Shown: positions 28,923-38,945, counted from the first letter of the stretch. The stretch: 64,000 nucleotides of DNA from an uncultured Pseudomonadales bacterium (GCA_949372635.1 CASIAB010000001.1:124001-188000), one strand, 5' to 3'. Numbers and translations: made by a program. The notes: generated from the letters alone by a model not told the origin.

Positions 28923-29504
28923 CTATTCCCCCCGCTCTGCATAGTCAGCATCATAGGATCCATATGGTGGATGCCAGGCATGGCGATCCTCGAACCCTAT
29001 TAGTTCATAACCAACTTTATCCCGATTCCCCCCATACTCAGGCAGCGAAAACATGCCGGCTATTGTTAGGAAGCGAATGGTTCCAAAAAATGGCGTGCCC
29101 TCCGCCTCTGTTAGCAACTGATCTTGTTGCTCGGACTCTAATTCATGAAAGTAGGACACATTGAATTTTTGCGCCGCCGCAGCCTGCATTTCTCTCAAAC
29201 CAATGCGAAGCGTTTCGTGTTCCGCCGCTCTGCCATCATTAAGCACGTTATCAATAAAGTAGATAACTCCGGCCTCAGTTGCACCTGGCGTCTCGTCGGT
29301 GGGAATTATACGCGCTGCTATGGCATGAAATTCTTGTACCTCTTCTTTGCTAAGCACAGAAAATTTTTCATTAAGCAAATTCGCTTTTTTAGATTTTTCA
29401 CAAGAAACGAGAATAGCCGGCAGGCCTAATATGATGATTGAACCTTTGGCCGCGCCACTGGCTGACCTCAAGAATGCACGTCGAGAAAGCTGTGTGTCGA
29501 TCAA
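28923..29504 (-). CDS. Gluconate 2-dehydrogenase subunit 3 family protein (Tat)
   Basis: This 193-residue small subunit carries the twin-arginine signal SRRAFLRSASG and a following hydrophobic stretch. The later AARIIPTDETPGATEAGV segment is diagnostic of the subunit-3 family. It likely chaperones and co-exports the GMC flavoprotein that starts two bases after its stop. The start is TTG at 29504, preceded by an unusually strong run of seven G and an A, which decides the start. The third, multi-heme cytochrome subunit of classical complexes is not adjacent. Confidence 0.9.
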   Translation of the reverse strand: MIDTQLSRRAFLRSASGAAKGSIIILGLPAILVSCEKSKKANLLNEKFSVLSKEEVQEFHAIAARIIPTDETPGATEAGVIYFIDNVLNDGRAAEHETLRIGLREMQAAAAQKFNVSYFHELESEQQDQLLTEAEGTPFFGTIRFLTIAGMFSLPEYGGNRDKVGYELIGFEDRHAWHPPYGSYDADYAERGE

Positions 29505-29620
29505 TGTTGTCCCCCCCGGGAGTTTCTTACAGTGACTGCCAAAAAATGTTGGCTAAAAAAATTACTCCGGAGCTATGTCCATGGCCCACAAAATTTTTTT
29601 GTGTGTACGCACCAAGATTA

Positions 29621-30538
29621 TTAGTTTCCGACTTCGTTAATCATAGTTGCCACTAAAGTCGACCAATCATCAAATTCAGCAGTGCCCCTAATGAGCTGCA
29701 TGCCCCCGCCATGAGCGACAAGCCCTTGTGGTTTTGAAAGTATTAGTGAGGCACCACCTGGCACATTCTTAATGTAATCTAGAAGCGTGTTGTAATTGGT
29801 CTGTTGAAAGCCATCCACGCTACTATTCACGTAGTTTAGTCCAGAATACGAGGCACTTCCTGTCGTTTTATGGCAGCGTAAACACTTCGACTGAACTATA
29901 GGCCCAGAGATATTCGATAAATAGAAAGTCTGGCTTGCAGGATTGGCAGCGGCTTCAGGAGTCTCTGGAGCAGAATCTGCTAATATAGAAAACGAAAGGG
30001 GCTTGCCGCTGTAATACAACTCGCCAGAAGCTGCTATCGTGTCATAGGCGACAAAGATGGCAAGTGATGCACCCGACAGTCCAGCTGGACCGAATGCCAC
30101 ATTCTCCAAAATAATTATTGGCTCGCTAGCCTGCAGAGTTTTGCCCTGCAATGTGGCCTGCAAGCTGTTCAGGGTCTGATCCCAGATCACATACTCACCC
30201 GATTGGAGGCGCATAAAAATGTCAGCACCCAGTTGAATCAGCAGATAAACGTTACCCACCGTATTTATATGGTCGCTCTCAACCTGAATCTCAATAAAGA
30301 TATCCAGTGGCTGGTCGCCTCTAAAGCTAGAACCAAAAGTGTCACTATTGTCCGCAGTCGCCCCACCAAAAAACTTTGCCGTAGTCGATGCACCTGTTGC
30401 TGTTGATGGGCTTTCCAATTCCGGCAACTGCGCCGAAGCGAAAGAGGAAAGCAATCCAAAGCAAAAGAGCAGCGAACTGCAGGACAACGCCTTCTTCCCT
30501 AAATGGGCAAAGCTGGCTCCCTTATATCTGATATTCAT
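29621..30538 (-). CDS. Exported protein with C-terminal mono-heme CxxCH domain
   Basis: This 305-residue protein has a signal peptide ending SSFASAQ (about residue 36). The first 200 residues are a beta-rich domain I do not recognise (GDQPLDIFIEIQVE, VGNVYLLIQLG). A single heme c site CLRCH follows at about residue 219-223, and the last 80 residues resemble the cytochrome-like segments found in large periplasmic proteins. It is next upstream of the GMC pair on the same strand and could take electrons from it. That link is inference: a 116-base gap separates them. Confidence 0.75.
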   Translation of the reverse strand: MNIRYKGASFAHLGKKALSCSSLLFCFGLLSSFASAQLPELESPSTATGASTTAKFFGGATADNSDTFGSSFRGDQPLDIFIEIQVESDHINTVGNVYLLIQLGADIFMRLQSGEYVIWDQTLNSLQATLQGKTLQASEPIIILENVAFGPAGLSGASLAIFVAYDTIAASGELYYSGKPLSFSILADSAPETPEAAANPASQTFYLSNISGPIVQSKCLRCHKTTGSASYSGLNYVNSSVDGFQQTNYNTLLDYIKNVPGGASLILSKPQGLVAHGGGMQLIRGTAEFDDWSTLVATMINEVGN

Positions 30539-30785
30539 AGTCTTTCTATTCCAGTAAACGTCGAAAATTTAATCATAAATGATTATTTCTTAAGCAGGTG
30601 AAAAATTGCAGCTAGAAAAATAGAGGAAAGAATAGGAGCTACCACTGTAAAAAACTAAGCTCTGAGATTTCATCTTTAAGATCGATTGACAACTATAGCA
30701 GTGTTTCTGTTGTTTCGATAAGTTATTGAATAATTTTTAGAACATAACCTATCAATTTAAACCTAAGCCAAAATAGTCTATTTCG

Positions 30786-31181
30786 TTAATCACTACCTGT
30801 ATCCTTGATCATGAATGTAGCGTTCGTCTTCGCGATCAATTTGTTATCGCTGTAAACAGAAATCTCCGTTCTAAATAGATGCTTCCCAGCATGAACTACT
30901 TCGGCATAAGCCTCAATAGTCTTTCCCAGTGGCGGCCGGATAAAGGAGATGCTCAGATCTGTAGTCGCTGATGATTTGCCCTCGGGGCGAACGGACCGAA
31001 CTGCGGCTCCCGCTGCTGTATCGGTCAGCGAGGTCAACACACCGCCGTGCACCCGACCGCCGGTATTCATGTGATGATCGTTTAACTCTAGATGACAGAC
31101 GCTCTTGCCCGCGGCAGCTTCTACGATCTTTATGCCAAGAAAATCCCCATAGGGGCTCGATGGGAATTTTATTTCACACAT
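30786..31181 (-). CDS. PaaI-type hotdog-fold thioesterase
   Basis: This 131-residue cytosolic protein has the hotdog acyl-CoA thioesterase pattern: HMNTGGRVHGGVLTSLTDTAAG (helix with HGG-x-x-x-x-x-D), then TTDLSISFIRPP and a closing ATFMIKDTG. It hydrolyses an acyl- or aryl-CoA. The ATG at 31181 is preferred, with AGGA eight bases upstream; a TTG one codon earlier is possible. It lies 30 bases ahead of the M42 peptidase stop on the same strand. Confidence 0.88.
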   Translation of the reverse strand: MCEIKFPSSPYGDFLGIKIVEAAAGKSVCHLELNDHHMNTGGRVHGGVLTSLTDTAAGAAVRSVRPEGKSSATTDLSISFIRPPLGKTIEAYAEVVHAGKHLFRTEISVYSDNKLIAKTNATFMIKDTGSD

Positions 31182-31211
31182 CAATATGTCCTGATTTATA
31201 GGATGTTGTTG

Positions 31212-33320
31212 CTAGAAACCCTGTGGGGCTTCGGCCATAGCTTGTATCAGATCAATCAGTTCAGCCACGTCTCTTAAGTCTGCGATTTCAGCAGGAGAAT
31301 GACTGTACCTGCCAGGCCATGATAAACCAGCATTTGGTGCGCCATAAATAGTGAACGTCGTACCGTCTGTACTACCCTGTGTGAGCCCGATCTGCGCTTC
31401 GATGCCAGCAGCCTCAGCGATTCCTCGATTGCGATCGAATTCAGAGGGAGTGGCCATACTCGCGTTCTCAATCGAGCGCAACACCGGCCCAGAACCGAGT
31501 GGCACGAAGGCAAAATGAGGTGATTCTAAGGGGGTGTCTGAGGAGACGAAGGTGTCGATGCTATAAACACGGCGAGTTCTGCTACCGAGCCTCTCGGCCA
31601 TCGCCGCCGCTCCGCGCAGCCCACCCTCTTCTCGAACGGTCCATGTAAAGACGACTTTGTTTTGCAGCGCATCAGGATCGATCTGCCGCAGCGCGAACAA
31701 CAAAGACGTTGTGCCTACGCGATCGTCTAAGGATCTCGAAGAGTAACGAAAGGCACCCATCCTGTGTCCTTCTTTATAGCCGGTAACACCCATCCCCTCC
31801 CTAACACCAGCAGCCTCCAATTGCACTCTATTCATACCAAACCAGGCCCTCACTGCGCCGGGCTGTTTCTGCAGGGGCTTGCTGCGAGTGTTGAAAACAC
31901 CACGCAATGAGGGGGCCTGAGGTTGCGACTCAATGTTAGTAAAGGGATCTAGTTGCAACAGAGCCGGCTGACCTTCCCATGCCGTTTCGACCACACCTCC
32001 CAAACGGGTCAGGTTGACCATTCCACTTCTATCAATGCTCTCGACTTCGTAACCTACCTCGTCCATATGAGCTAAGAATACGGTGGCCTGACCGACAGGA
32101 CCAACCTCAACCCACATATTGCCCATCTCATCTGTCTGCGTTATTTCCTTGGCCCATTCTGGCATTGCGTTATAGATGGCGTTTCTGATCGGGCCTTCAT
32201 GGCCGGGGACCGCTGACCTCTGGGCCACCTGATCCAGTAATCCCTCTATCTCCATCATGCGTCCGGTGTTCTGGCTAGCCCCCCAGCGAGAAAGTTCGTT
32301 ATTTAGCACGGCTGCCTGTTTAGGTGCGGCCAGCCAAGAAGGCCTAACCGCATCTGGGTTGATAGCCGCTACCATGGCGTCTAATAATTGATTAGCGCTG
32401 GCGAGACTCATTCGTTCCATGAGCGCATCGGCGTCTGCCACAGCGGGCGTGATGAGTCGCATCTCTGTTGTGCCGTTGCTGGTCAACACGACATCGGCTC
32501 GTGTCTCGAGACCGTCTACGATTCGGTTATCAAAGTCAGTCGATCCAACTCCAAGCACGATAATCTCGTCTGGGGTAGCATCACTGCTGACTCCCGCGCC
32601 TAGCCCAATCCAACCGAACACCTGCTGTACGCTAATTAGGTATTTAGTACTGCCGGACCGGCCGTTGACACCCGCCTCGGCGGCAGCAAGTAAAGCTGCA
32701 CAGCCCACTCTTGCTCCCGCTCTAGGCCCAGCTACCTCGTTCGTATAAGACCATGCCGGGAAATGGCGAAGAACTGGATCTAAAAGAGCGATTCCCATGT
32801 CGGCTACCTCAGCGGCAGACTCGGCACCTACGTCCAACCAGAGATCGTTCTGGGTAATGATCGCAGTCTCGTTTCTATGCTGTGCAGCGAAATGCCCATT
32901 CGCTACCGCCGTCACCCCAACCACAGGACCGCTCCGCGTCAGGATACGTAACTGCTGACCTTCATGGGCCTGATCCCAAAGTGGGTGACTTGACCCACTT
33001 CCTATCCTATGCAGACGAAGATAGCCCGCGTCGGTAATCTGACTCACTGCATAGCTATAAGAATCTAGCGCACAGGCAACTACACGTTGCGGCTCTCCGC
33101 GACCTACCACTTTAAATAAGTTGCCGTAAGAGTCATGATCCCAGCCAGTATATTCAATCTGAATCTTTTCGATAGCTAGGTGTTCATGGCCGGTGGGCGC
33201 GTCAATTGCCACCCAGCTTGAAAGTGCTGCGAGCTCGGATTCCTGAGCGAGCAGGCCGCCGCTAAATAAAAGCGCAAACATAGACGACGAGACTAATAAC
33301 CTTTTTCTACTACTCTTCAT
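31212..33320 (-). CDS. Exported two-domain M42-family aminopeptidase
   Basis: This 702-residue protein is about twice the usual M42 length. After a signal peptide (1-25), residues 30-330 are a first M42-like domain with IDAPTGHE. In the first-metal motif its His is replaced (C83-A-L-D86), so this half is probably inactive. Residues 355-702 are a second, complete domain: SAVPGHEG, H418 and D420 in LAHMDEVG, D532-D533 in SLDDRVG, E564-E565 in REEGGLRG, D589 in SIDTF and H674 in RYSHSP. It should be a metal-dependent periplasmic aminopeptidase. Its start lies inside the end of the upstream quinoprotein gene (11-base overlap), and AGGAAG precedes it. Confidence 0.88.
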   Translation of the reverse strand: MKSSRKRLLVSSSMFALLFSGGLLAQESELAALSSWVAIDAPTGHEHLAIEKIQIEYTGWDHDSYGNLFKVVGRGEPQRVVACALDSYSYAVSQITDAGYLRLHRIGSGSSHPLWDQAHEGQQLRILTRSGPVVGVTAVANGHFAAQHRNETAIITQNDLWLDVGAESAAEVADMGIALLDPVLRHFPAWSYTNEVAGPRAGARVGCAALLAAAEAGVNGRSGSTKYLISVQQVFGWIGLGAGVSSDATPDEIIVLGVGSTDFDNRIVDGLETRADVVLTSNGTTEMRLITPAVADADALMERMSLASANQLLDAMVAAINPDAVRPSWLAAPKQAAVLNNELSRWGASQNTGRMMEIEGLLDQVAQRSAVPGHEGPIRNAIYNAMPEWAKEITQTDEMGNMWVEVGPVGQATVFLAHMDEVGYEVESIDRSGMVNLTRLGGVVETAWEGQPALLQLDPFTNIESQPQAPSLRGVFNTRSKPLQKQPGAVRAWFGMNRVQLEAAGVREGMGVTGYKEGHRMGAFRYSSRSLDDRVGTTSLLFALRQIDPDALQNKVVFTWTVREEGGLRGAAAMAERLGSRTRRVYSIDTFVSSDTPLESPHFAFVPLGSGPVLRSIENASMATPSEFDRNRGIAEAAGIEAQIGLTQGSTDGTTFTIYGAPNAGLSWPGRYSHSPAEIADLRDVAELIDLIQAMAEAPQGF

Positions 33321-35682
33321 TTTCACTTCCTTGCTGTGGCAAGCGATAGGCGATGATGTATCCACCTTCTGGATCTTCTTCGTCAGCGGGAAGCGCTCTA
33401 AAGCCCGAGCCACTGGTTGAATTAAAAACCGGAACGGTAATTACTACGGTCTGCTCTCCTGCTGGAGACAGATAACTCATGGGAGTCGCATGCGCCGTAA
33501 AAGGCAGATCAGCGCTCCACAGCTCCTTTCCGTCGCTTATGTTTGTAGCGCGAATTGTATTGTCGAAAGTGCCCGCGCTAAAAATCAAACCACCCGCCGT
33601 CGTTATCGTGCCTGCGCTCTGCGGAGTACCCACGGCGATTGGCAGTCGCGTCTTTATCCCGAACGGTCCGCTCTCCTTCGCTGTGCCAATAGGTCGCTCC
33701 CACAGTAATTGCTTCGTCTCGAGATCGATAGCTGCAAGAACACCAAAGGGCGGCTGGTTACAGGGAACTCCTAGGGGCGACATGAAACGAACTGTTCTGT
33801 GGGAATATGGCGTGCCGAGTTGGTTGCCCTGCTGACCTTCCGGCAATTCGCCTCTGGGAATCAGCGTCAACTGATTACCCAAGATCAATGGATTGACTAC
33901 CATGATGTTGTTCACCTGATCGATACTGACCGAGCCCCAGTTGTGACCGCCAGCATTGCCAGGGAATTGAAAGATCGTATCGGCGCCGGGTACCGTGAAG
34001 TGTCCCTCGTAGCGCATCTTCTTAAACTCGATACGGCACCAGAGTTGATCTAGCGGCGTAGCGCCCCACATTTTTCCCTCTGACAGCTCTGGTCGGAAAT
34101 TCGGAAGGTCGACCGCGAAAGGCTGGGTTGCCGCAACATAGTCTTCAGGCACTCCACCCTCCTGAGGCACAGGCAGCTCCTGGATATCGAAAATCGGTTC
34201 GCCTGTCACCCTATTCAGCACGAAGACTTCGGCACGCTTGGTTGGCACCAGAACCGCCGGGATCTCCTCACCATCCTCACCGGGCAAATCTATCAATACC
34301 GGCTGTGACGGTACATCATAGTCCCATAAGTCATGGTGGGTTGTCTGGTATGACCAGCGCACCGATCCCGTTTCGCCATCGATAGCCACTACTGAGCTCG
34401 CGTACTGTTCACTGGACTCCATGCGCTGTCCACCGAAATAGTCCGGCGTCTCATTACCAGTTGGCGCGTATATCAGACCTAGCTCTTCATCGACGCTAAA
34501 CAAACTCCAAACATTCGGCGTGCCTCGGGTGTAAACCTCTCCCCTCAAGGGCTCGGTGCTCACACCCGGTCTGCCCATGTCCCAGGCCCAAGCGAATTCT
34601 CCAGAGAGGGCGTCGAATGCACGGACGACACCCGATGGCTCGCCTACACTCTGATTGTCAAAAACCCAACCCCCAACGACAGCATTGCCACGCACGATTC
34701 CAGGCGGGGAGGTTTGAAAATTAAATATTCTCGGATCGTTACCCATACCAATTGTTAGATCTACCTCGCCCTGCTCACCAAATTGAGAACAGCGCGCCCC
34801 GCTTAGCGCATCGATTGCGATTAATCGAGCATCCGTAGTCGCTGTTAGTATTCTCTGCTGACATTCACCCTGATAGTCTTCCGGCGCTTCGAAGTAGGAA
34901 ACACCACGACAACCCGTAGTGAAATAACGCGCAAATTCTAAATGTTCAGGATCGATGAGCGGATCAAACTGCCAACGCAGTTCTCCGCTATCGGCATTCA
35001 GTGCGATGACTCTGTTTCCTCCAGTGCAGGCATACAGCAACTCGCCTACTTGCAAAGGTGTCGCCTTAAAGGAGCCACCCGCATTAGTTCGATAAGTCCA
35101 AGCCATCTCTAAACTGTCAACGTTATCTCTATTTATCTGATCGACCGGCGAGTACCTGCTACCACCCAAGGTGTTGCCATAGCTGGGCCAATCAGTTGCC
35201 GTGTTTACAGTATTAACACCGGAGCGCTCAGACAGTGGATTAACTTCATATCCGGCACCGTCTATGGCTACATAGGCGATGAGAGCTAGTGCTATTGTGG
35301 TTACGTAAAGCGGGTATTTAGCAGCCAACAGCGGAGGCGGGTTACCTTGATGTAAGGAGCGTCGTAGCCAAGGAGTTAGAAACCATAATCCAAGTACAGC
35401 GAAAGGTAGTATTCTAGGCAGCAAGGCCCAGTGATTGGTGCCGGATTCATTCAGTGACCACAACACAGTGAACACCATGAGGGCGCCATAGATAATGGAT
35501 GCAATTTTGTCTTGCTTCCACAATCTTCCAGCACAGGCCGTCAGCAAGAATCCAGCTAAAAGATAGTAGAATGAGCCACCCAGAATAATCAACTGCGCGC
35601 CTCCTAATATCATGGGAACGCCAAAGAGCAAAAGGATGATAGGAAAAATACGGGGAGCTTTATTGACTGCATCGACATTCAT
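33310..35682 (-). CDS. gcd: Membrane-bound PQQ-dependent glucose/quinate-type dehydrogenase
   Basis: This 790-residue protein has five predicted N-terminal membrane helices in the first 145 residues, then a periplasmic PQQ propeller beginning DWPSYGNTLGGSRYSPVDQIN. HHDLWDYDVPSQPVLIDLP and PCNQPPFGVLAAIDLETKQLLWE are typical of the mGDH family. It oxidises an aldose or a quinate-like alcohol and feeds ubiquinone through its membrane domain. The exact substrate, and so the gcd symbol, is provisional. AAGG lies nine bases before the ATG. Coupled to the M42 peptidase by overlapping ends. Confidence 0.9.
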   Translation of the reverse strand: MNVDAVNKAPRIFPIILLLFGVPMILGGAQLIILGGSFYYLLAGFLLTACAGRLWKQDKIASIIYGALMVFTVLWSLNESGTNHWALLPRILPFAVLGLWFLTPWLRRSLHQGNPPPLLAAKYPLYVTTIALALIAYVAIDGAGYEVNPLSERSGVNTVNTATDWPSYGNTLGGSRYSPVDQINRDNVDSLEMAWTYRTNAGGSFKATPLQVGELLYACTGGNRVIALNADSGELRWQFDPLIDPEHLEFARYFTTGCRGVSYFEAPEDYQGECQQRILTATTDARLIAIDALSGARCSQFGEQGEVDLTIGMGNDPRIFNFQTSPPGIVRGNAVVGGWVFDNQSVGEPSGVVRAFDALSGEFAWAWDMGRPGVSTEPLRGEVYTRGTPNVWSLFSVDEELGLIYAPTGNETPDYFGGQRMESSEQYASSVVAIDGETGSVRWSYQTTHHDLWDYDVPSQPVLIDLPGEDGEEIPAVLVPTKRAEVFVLNRVTGEPIFDIQELPVPQEGGVPEDYVAATQPFAVDLPNFRPELSEGKMWGATPLDQLWCRIEFKKMRYEGHFTVPGADTIFQFPGNAGGHNWGSVSIDQVNNIMVVNPLILGNQLTLIPRGELPEGQQGNQLGTPYSHRTVRFMSPLGVPCNQPPFGVLAAIDLETKQLLWERPIGTAKESGPFGIKTRLPIAVGTPQSAGTITTAGGLIFSAGTFDNTIRATNISDGKELWSADLPFTAHATPMSYLSPAGEQTVVITVPVFNSTSGSGFRALPADEEDPEGGYIIAYRLPQQGSENEE

Positions 35683-35802
35683 AGTAGTCGCCTTTTGGTA
35701 TTTTTCAGCTAGCTGACTCTCACCAGCTTAGAGCCACGCAGCATTAACAAAAGACTATACCCCTAAAGCTGAAGTGGAGCCATGTTGCGCGAAGACGAAG
35801 CT

Positions 35803-36813
35803 TCAACTCTTTGGCCTTTCTTTCTCCCGCATCCTCTGCTCTTCCTTGAAACACAGTTTTTCCTGCTTGCCCCGCTCTATCGTTGATTCCATGGGGGCAC
35901 CTATGTGTACCTCTGAGCGCTGCGCAGCGAGTTGCACCTGGCGTTCACGCTCCGCGTAGCGCCTTACCTGCTCCTTGCTATGCTTGTTGTAACAGTGATG
36001 GCAACTCACACCCTTCTGATAGAACTCGCTGTCCTTATCTTCCTCGGTGATAGGTCGACGGCAGGCATGGCATTGATCATAGTTACCCTTCTCCAACTTG
36101 TGGTTCACCGTCACGCGATTATCGAACACGAAACACTCTCCCTGCCACTTAGTTTCATCCTCGGGTTGTTCCTCCAGATATTTCAATATCCCGCCCTTTA
36201 GGTGAAACACATCCTCGAAGCCATGTTGTTTGAGGTAGGCCGTAGATTTCTCGCAGCGTATTCCACCGGTACAAAACATCGCGACTTTCTTGTGCACTTT
36301 AGGGTCGAGGTTGCTCCTCACGTATTCGGGAAATTCTCGAAAGGATTCCGTCTCCGGGTTTACGGCATTCTCGAATGTGCCGATCTCGACCTCGTACTGA
36401 TTACGCGTATCAAGAAGGAAAACTTCGGGATCTGCCAGCAGAGCATTCCAGTCTTTGGCATCCACATAAGTACCCACTATATGGGTCGGATCTAAATCCT
36501 CAACACCCATGGTTACTATCTCTTTCTTCAGTTTAACTTTGGTCCGATAGAAAGGATTCTCATCCACATAGGATTCTTTAGCCTGCATGCCTGCAAACCT
36601 ATGATCCTTCGCCAACCAGGCAAGCACCGCATCGATGCCGATCCTATTTCCAGCGATAGTGCCATTTATCCCTTCGGCAGCGAGCAGCAAGGTGCCCCGC
36701 ACCTCATGCGCAAGCATTATCTCAAGCAGGGGCTCGCGCAAGGACTGATAATCTGGGAATTTAGCAAAACGATAGAGAGCAGCGACAACTACGCCAACGG
36801 CGGCATTATTCAT
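35803..36813 (-). CDS. trhO: tRNA uridine(34) hydroxylase TrhO
   Basis: This 336-residue cytosolic protein matches TrhO/YceA, which makes 5-hydroxyuridine at tRNA position 34. The N-terminal acylphosphatase-like domain starts [12 protein letters not shown] rhodanese domain follows with the active-site CTGGIRC at 181-187, then a C-terminal pair of CxxC motifs (CHAC, CHHC). AAGGA precedes the ATG at 36813 by five bases and the fold begins there. An in-frame ATG at 36819 and further upstream codons look less likely. Confidence 0.94.
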   Translation of the reverse strand: MNNAAVGVVVAALYRFAKFPDYQSLREPLLEIMLAHEVRGTLLLAAEGINGTIAGNRIGIDAVLAWLAKDHRFAGMQAKESYVDENPFYRTKVKLKKEIVTMGVEDLDPTHIVGTYVDAKDWNALLADPEVFLLDTRNQYEVEIGTFENAVNPETESFREFPEYVRSNLDPKVHKKVAMFCTGGIRCEKSTAYLKQHGFEDVFHLKGGILKYLEEQPEDETKWQGECFVFDNRVTVNHKLEKGNYDQCHACRRPITEEDKDSEFYQKGVSCHHCYNKHSKEQVRRYAERERQVQLAAQRSEVHIGAPMESTIERGKQEKLCFKEEQRMREKERPKS

Positions 36814-36931
36814 GATCATCCTTATAGCTGACTGGAACGTAAATCCAGCGCAGTAGAGTGACAAAGATTATATTGAAAATGTGATCCCTTGTACAAAATA
36901 GCTGGCGCAAGGCGAGCAGCTTTAGAGGCTG

Positions 36932-37783
36932 TCAATCGGTCACAACGGGTAGTTTCGAAGGCGCTCCCCACTCTATCCACGAGCCATCGTAGACTGAGTG
37001 ACTGCGGTGACCCGCAAGGTAGGCCGCAAAGGTGAGAATGCAGGCGGTGAGCCCCGAGCCACAGCTAGTGATTAGCCGTTCTTCGTCTGTGATGAATTCA
37101 CTGAAAATTTCTTGGAGCTCGACCACGGGCTTCATCGTTCCCTCGTTCAATAGATTGGGGAAGGGTAAGTTCCTCGCATTGGGCATATGGCCACCGCGTA
37201 TGCCCGCTCTTGGCTCTGGGGCAGTGCCGTGGAATCTGCCGCTGGACCGGGCATCGAGAATCGCGCAGCTCGAATCGTCTAGCGAAGAGAGTACGATGCT
37301 GAAGTCGCAGAATGAATTTTCATCGTAGTTGGCCGAAAAATTTCCGGCTGGTAAGTTAAGCGACAAACTATCGGTGGTGGCGAAGCCGGCAGCAATCCAT
37401 GCGCGTAAGCCCCCATCCAGAACCGCAACCTGCTCATGTCCCATGGCACGAAGCATCCACCAGGCGCGCGGACTGGAATACAGCCCTACGTCATCATAGA
37501 TCACGATGACACTGTCACTATTTATACCGAGTTTACGCACCTCTTCGGTAAACAAATCTGCTCCCGGCATCATATGCGGCAGGGAAGAATCCTGTTTGCA
37601 TATCTTCTTATCGTAATCGAAGCGCCGCGCCCCAGAAATTGCCAGGAAGCACTCTTCGCTATTAAGAGACTCATAACCTGGTACGACTGGAGGAACTGAT
37701 GCATCTAGAACGATTAATTCGTTAGCGTGCAGATTGTCATGCAACCAATTGACGTCAACGAGCGGGGATGGAAGCTGTAGCAT
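36932..37783 (-). CDS. sseA: 3-mercaptopyruvate sulfurtransferase
   Basis: This 283-residue two-domain rhodanese transfers sulfur from 3-mercaptopyruvate to a thiol acceptor or cyanide. The N-terminal inactive rhodanese domain contains VIYDDVGLYSSPRAWWMLR. The C-terminal domain holds DARSSGRFHG and the catalytic loop C241-G-S-G-L-T-A, whose CGSGxTA form marks mercaptopyruvate rather than thiosulfate preference. Length is typical. It precedes TrhO on the same strand. Confidence 0.93.
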   Translation of the reverse strand: MLQLPSPLVDVNWLHDNLHANELIVLDASVPPVVPGYESLNSEECFLAISGARRFDYDKKICKQDSSLPHMMPGADLFTEEVRKLGINSDSVIVIYDDVGLYSSPRAWWMLRAMGHEQVAVLDGGLRAWIAAGFATTDSLSLNLPAGNFSANYDENSFCDFSIVLSSLDDSSCAILDARSSGRFHGTAPEPRAGIRGGHMPNARNLPFPNLLNEGTMKPVVELQEIFSEFITDEERLITSCGSGLTACILTFAAYLAGHRSHSVYDGSWIEWGAPSKLPVVTD

Positions 37784-37820
37784 TAATTAACCTATAATTG
37801 TTCTAGCACGAATTGGGTTT

Positions 37821-38693
37821 CTACAATTGCGCTAAAAACTGTCGCAACTTAGCTTTTAGTTTCTCGGTGTTTTCCGGGCCAATACGAATCAACTGCTTCT
37901 GCACTTCTTCCATATTTTCGATGCTGGTGTCCGCATAAAGGAACATAACTGAAGGCTTAACCAACTGATAAGGACCATCTACATTTGACGAACGCAGCAC
38001 AGCGTTAATCGCCGAGCGCAAGGTGTCATCGAAGTTTACATTTCTAGATCCGATCTCCGCATAGGCTTGCTGAAATAAAGGCTGAAGAGTTCGATAGAGA
38101 ATCACCGCCTGAACAGTATCGACTGCAACAAAGGTATCTATGAGTTGATTAAAGCGTTCGTGAGCATTCGCTTCCATCACAAAAAGATTCGCGTCGATAT
38201 TGCGAACCGGCATTTCCTGTCCTATCCTCTTGTACGGTAAACTAGTCTGAGGAAAATCACCGCGGCTAATATTGTCGACAAAAACAACGATACTTCGAAT
38301 GAGTTGTTCATCACCCAGCGCACTAATCAGCGCGGCACCGTTTTGCAGCGCCCCTAATCCTTCTAGAACAAAACCATCGCTGTCATTCAGGCTAGGCAAT
38401 TCGACAATTTCGGTGGGTAGCTCTTCTACAACCGGCACAGCAACCTCTACCGGCGCCACTTCGATTACCGGTATAGCAGCGACAGCTGGCGGCTCTTCTC
38501 GAGGCTGCAAACGCGTCTGTGGTAAAGTCGTTGCAATCACTGGGGCAGGGTCGGCAACAGGCTGCACAGCAGTCGCTGGCACCATTACACTTGTGGTACC
38601 GGTGGGCGCTTCAAAAGTGGCCGCCAGATAAACCAAATACAATAAAGTAAAAATGGCAATAGCCGCGACTACCCAGATGCCAATTTTTGACAT
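37821..38693 (-). CDS. DUF3014 domain protein, membrane-anchored
   Basis: This protein of about 290 residues has one N-terminal transmembrane helix (about 4-24) and a Pro/Val/Glu-rich linker up to residue 100. The DUF3014 domain begins ELPSLNDSDGFV and ends near KAKLRQFLAQL. The domain should lie in the periplasm; its role is not known. The ATG at 38693 has GGAG about seven bases upstream; a further in-frame start at 38732 would bury the helix. It lies downstream of the peroxiredoxin terminator. Confidence 0.87.
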   Translation of the reverse strand: MSKIGIWVVAAIAIFTLLYLVYLAATFEAPTGTTSVMVPATAVQPVADPAPVIATTLPQTRLQPREEPPAVAAIPVIEVAPVEVAVPVVEELPTEIVELPSLNDSDGFVLEGLGALQNGAALISALGDEQLIRSIVVFVDNISRGDFPQTSLPYKRIGQEMPVRNIDANLFVMEANAHERFNQLIDTFVAVDTVQAVILYRTLQPLFQQAYAEIGSRNVNFDDTLRSAINAVLRSSNVDGPYQLVKPSVMFLYADTSIENMEEVQKQLIRIGPENTEKLKAKLRQFLAQL

Positions 38694-38877
38694 GAAACAC
38701 TCCGTATGTGCGTTGTACTGCAAATAGTGCAAGTGAGGGATACACTCCGTCGCATTTTGTCACAGCCCCCGACCGGCTACAACACAGTGGATAGCAGCGT
38801 CAGCTTATAGCCACCAATTGCCCCAATTCAAACACAGTTGCTGCAAGGGTTTATGTTCATCAACTCAATAATTGATC

Positions 38878-38913
38878 AAAAAAAACCCGAATGCCTTACG
38901 GCACTCGGGTTTC
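38878..38913 (-). terminator. Rho-independent terminator of the selenoperoxiredoxin gene
   Basis: Read on the minus strand, a 12-bp stem with one mismatch (AAACCCGAGTGCC pairing with GGCATTCGGGTTT) and a GTAA loop is followed by eight T. It starts about 33 bases after the peroxiredoxin stop. This is one of the clearest terminators in the window. Confidence 0.85.
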
Positions 38914-38945
38914 ATTTTTTCATTCACATATTTGTGATCGTGAAC

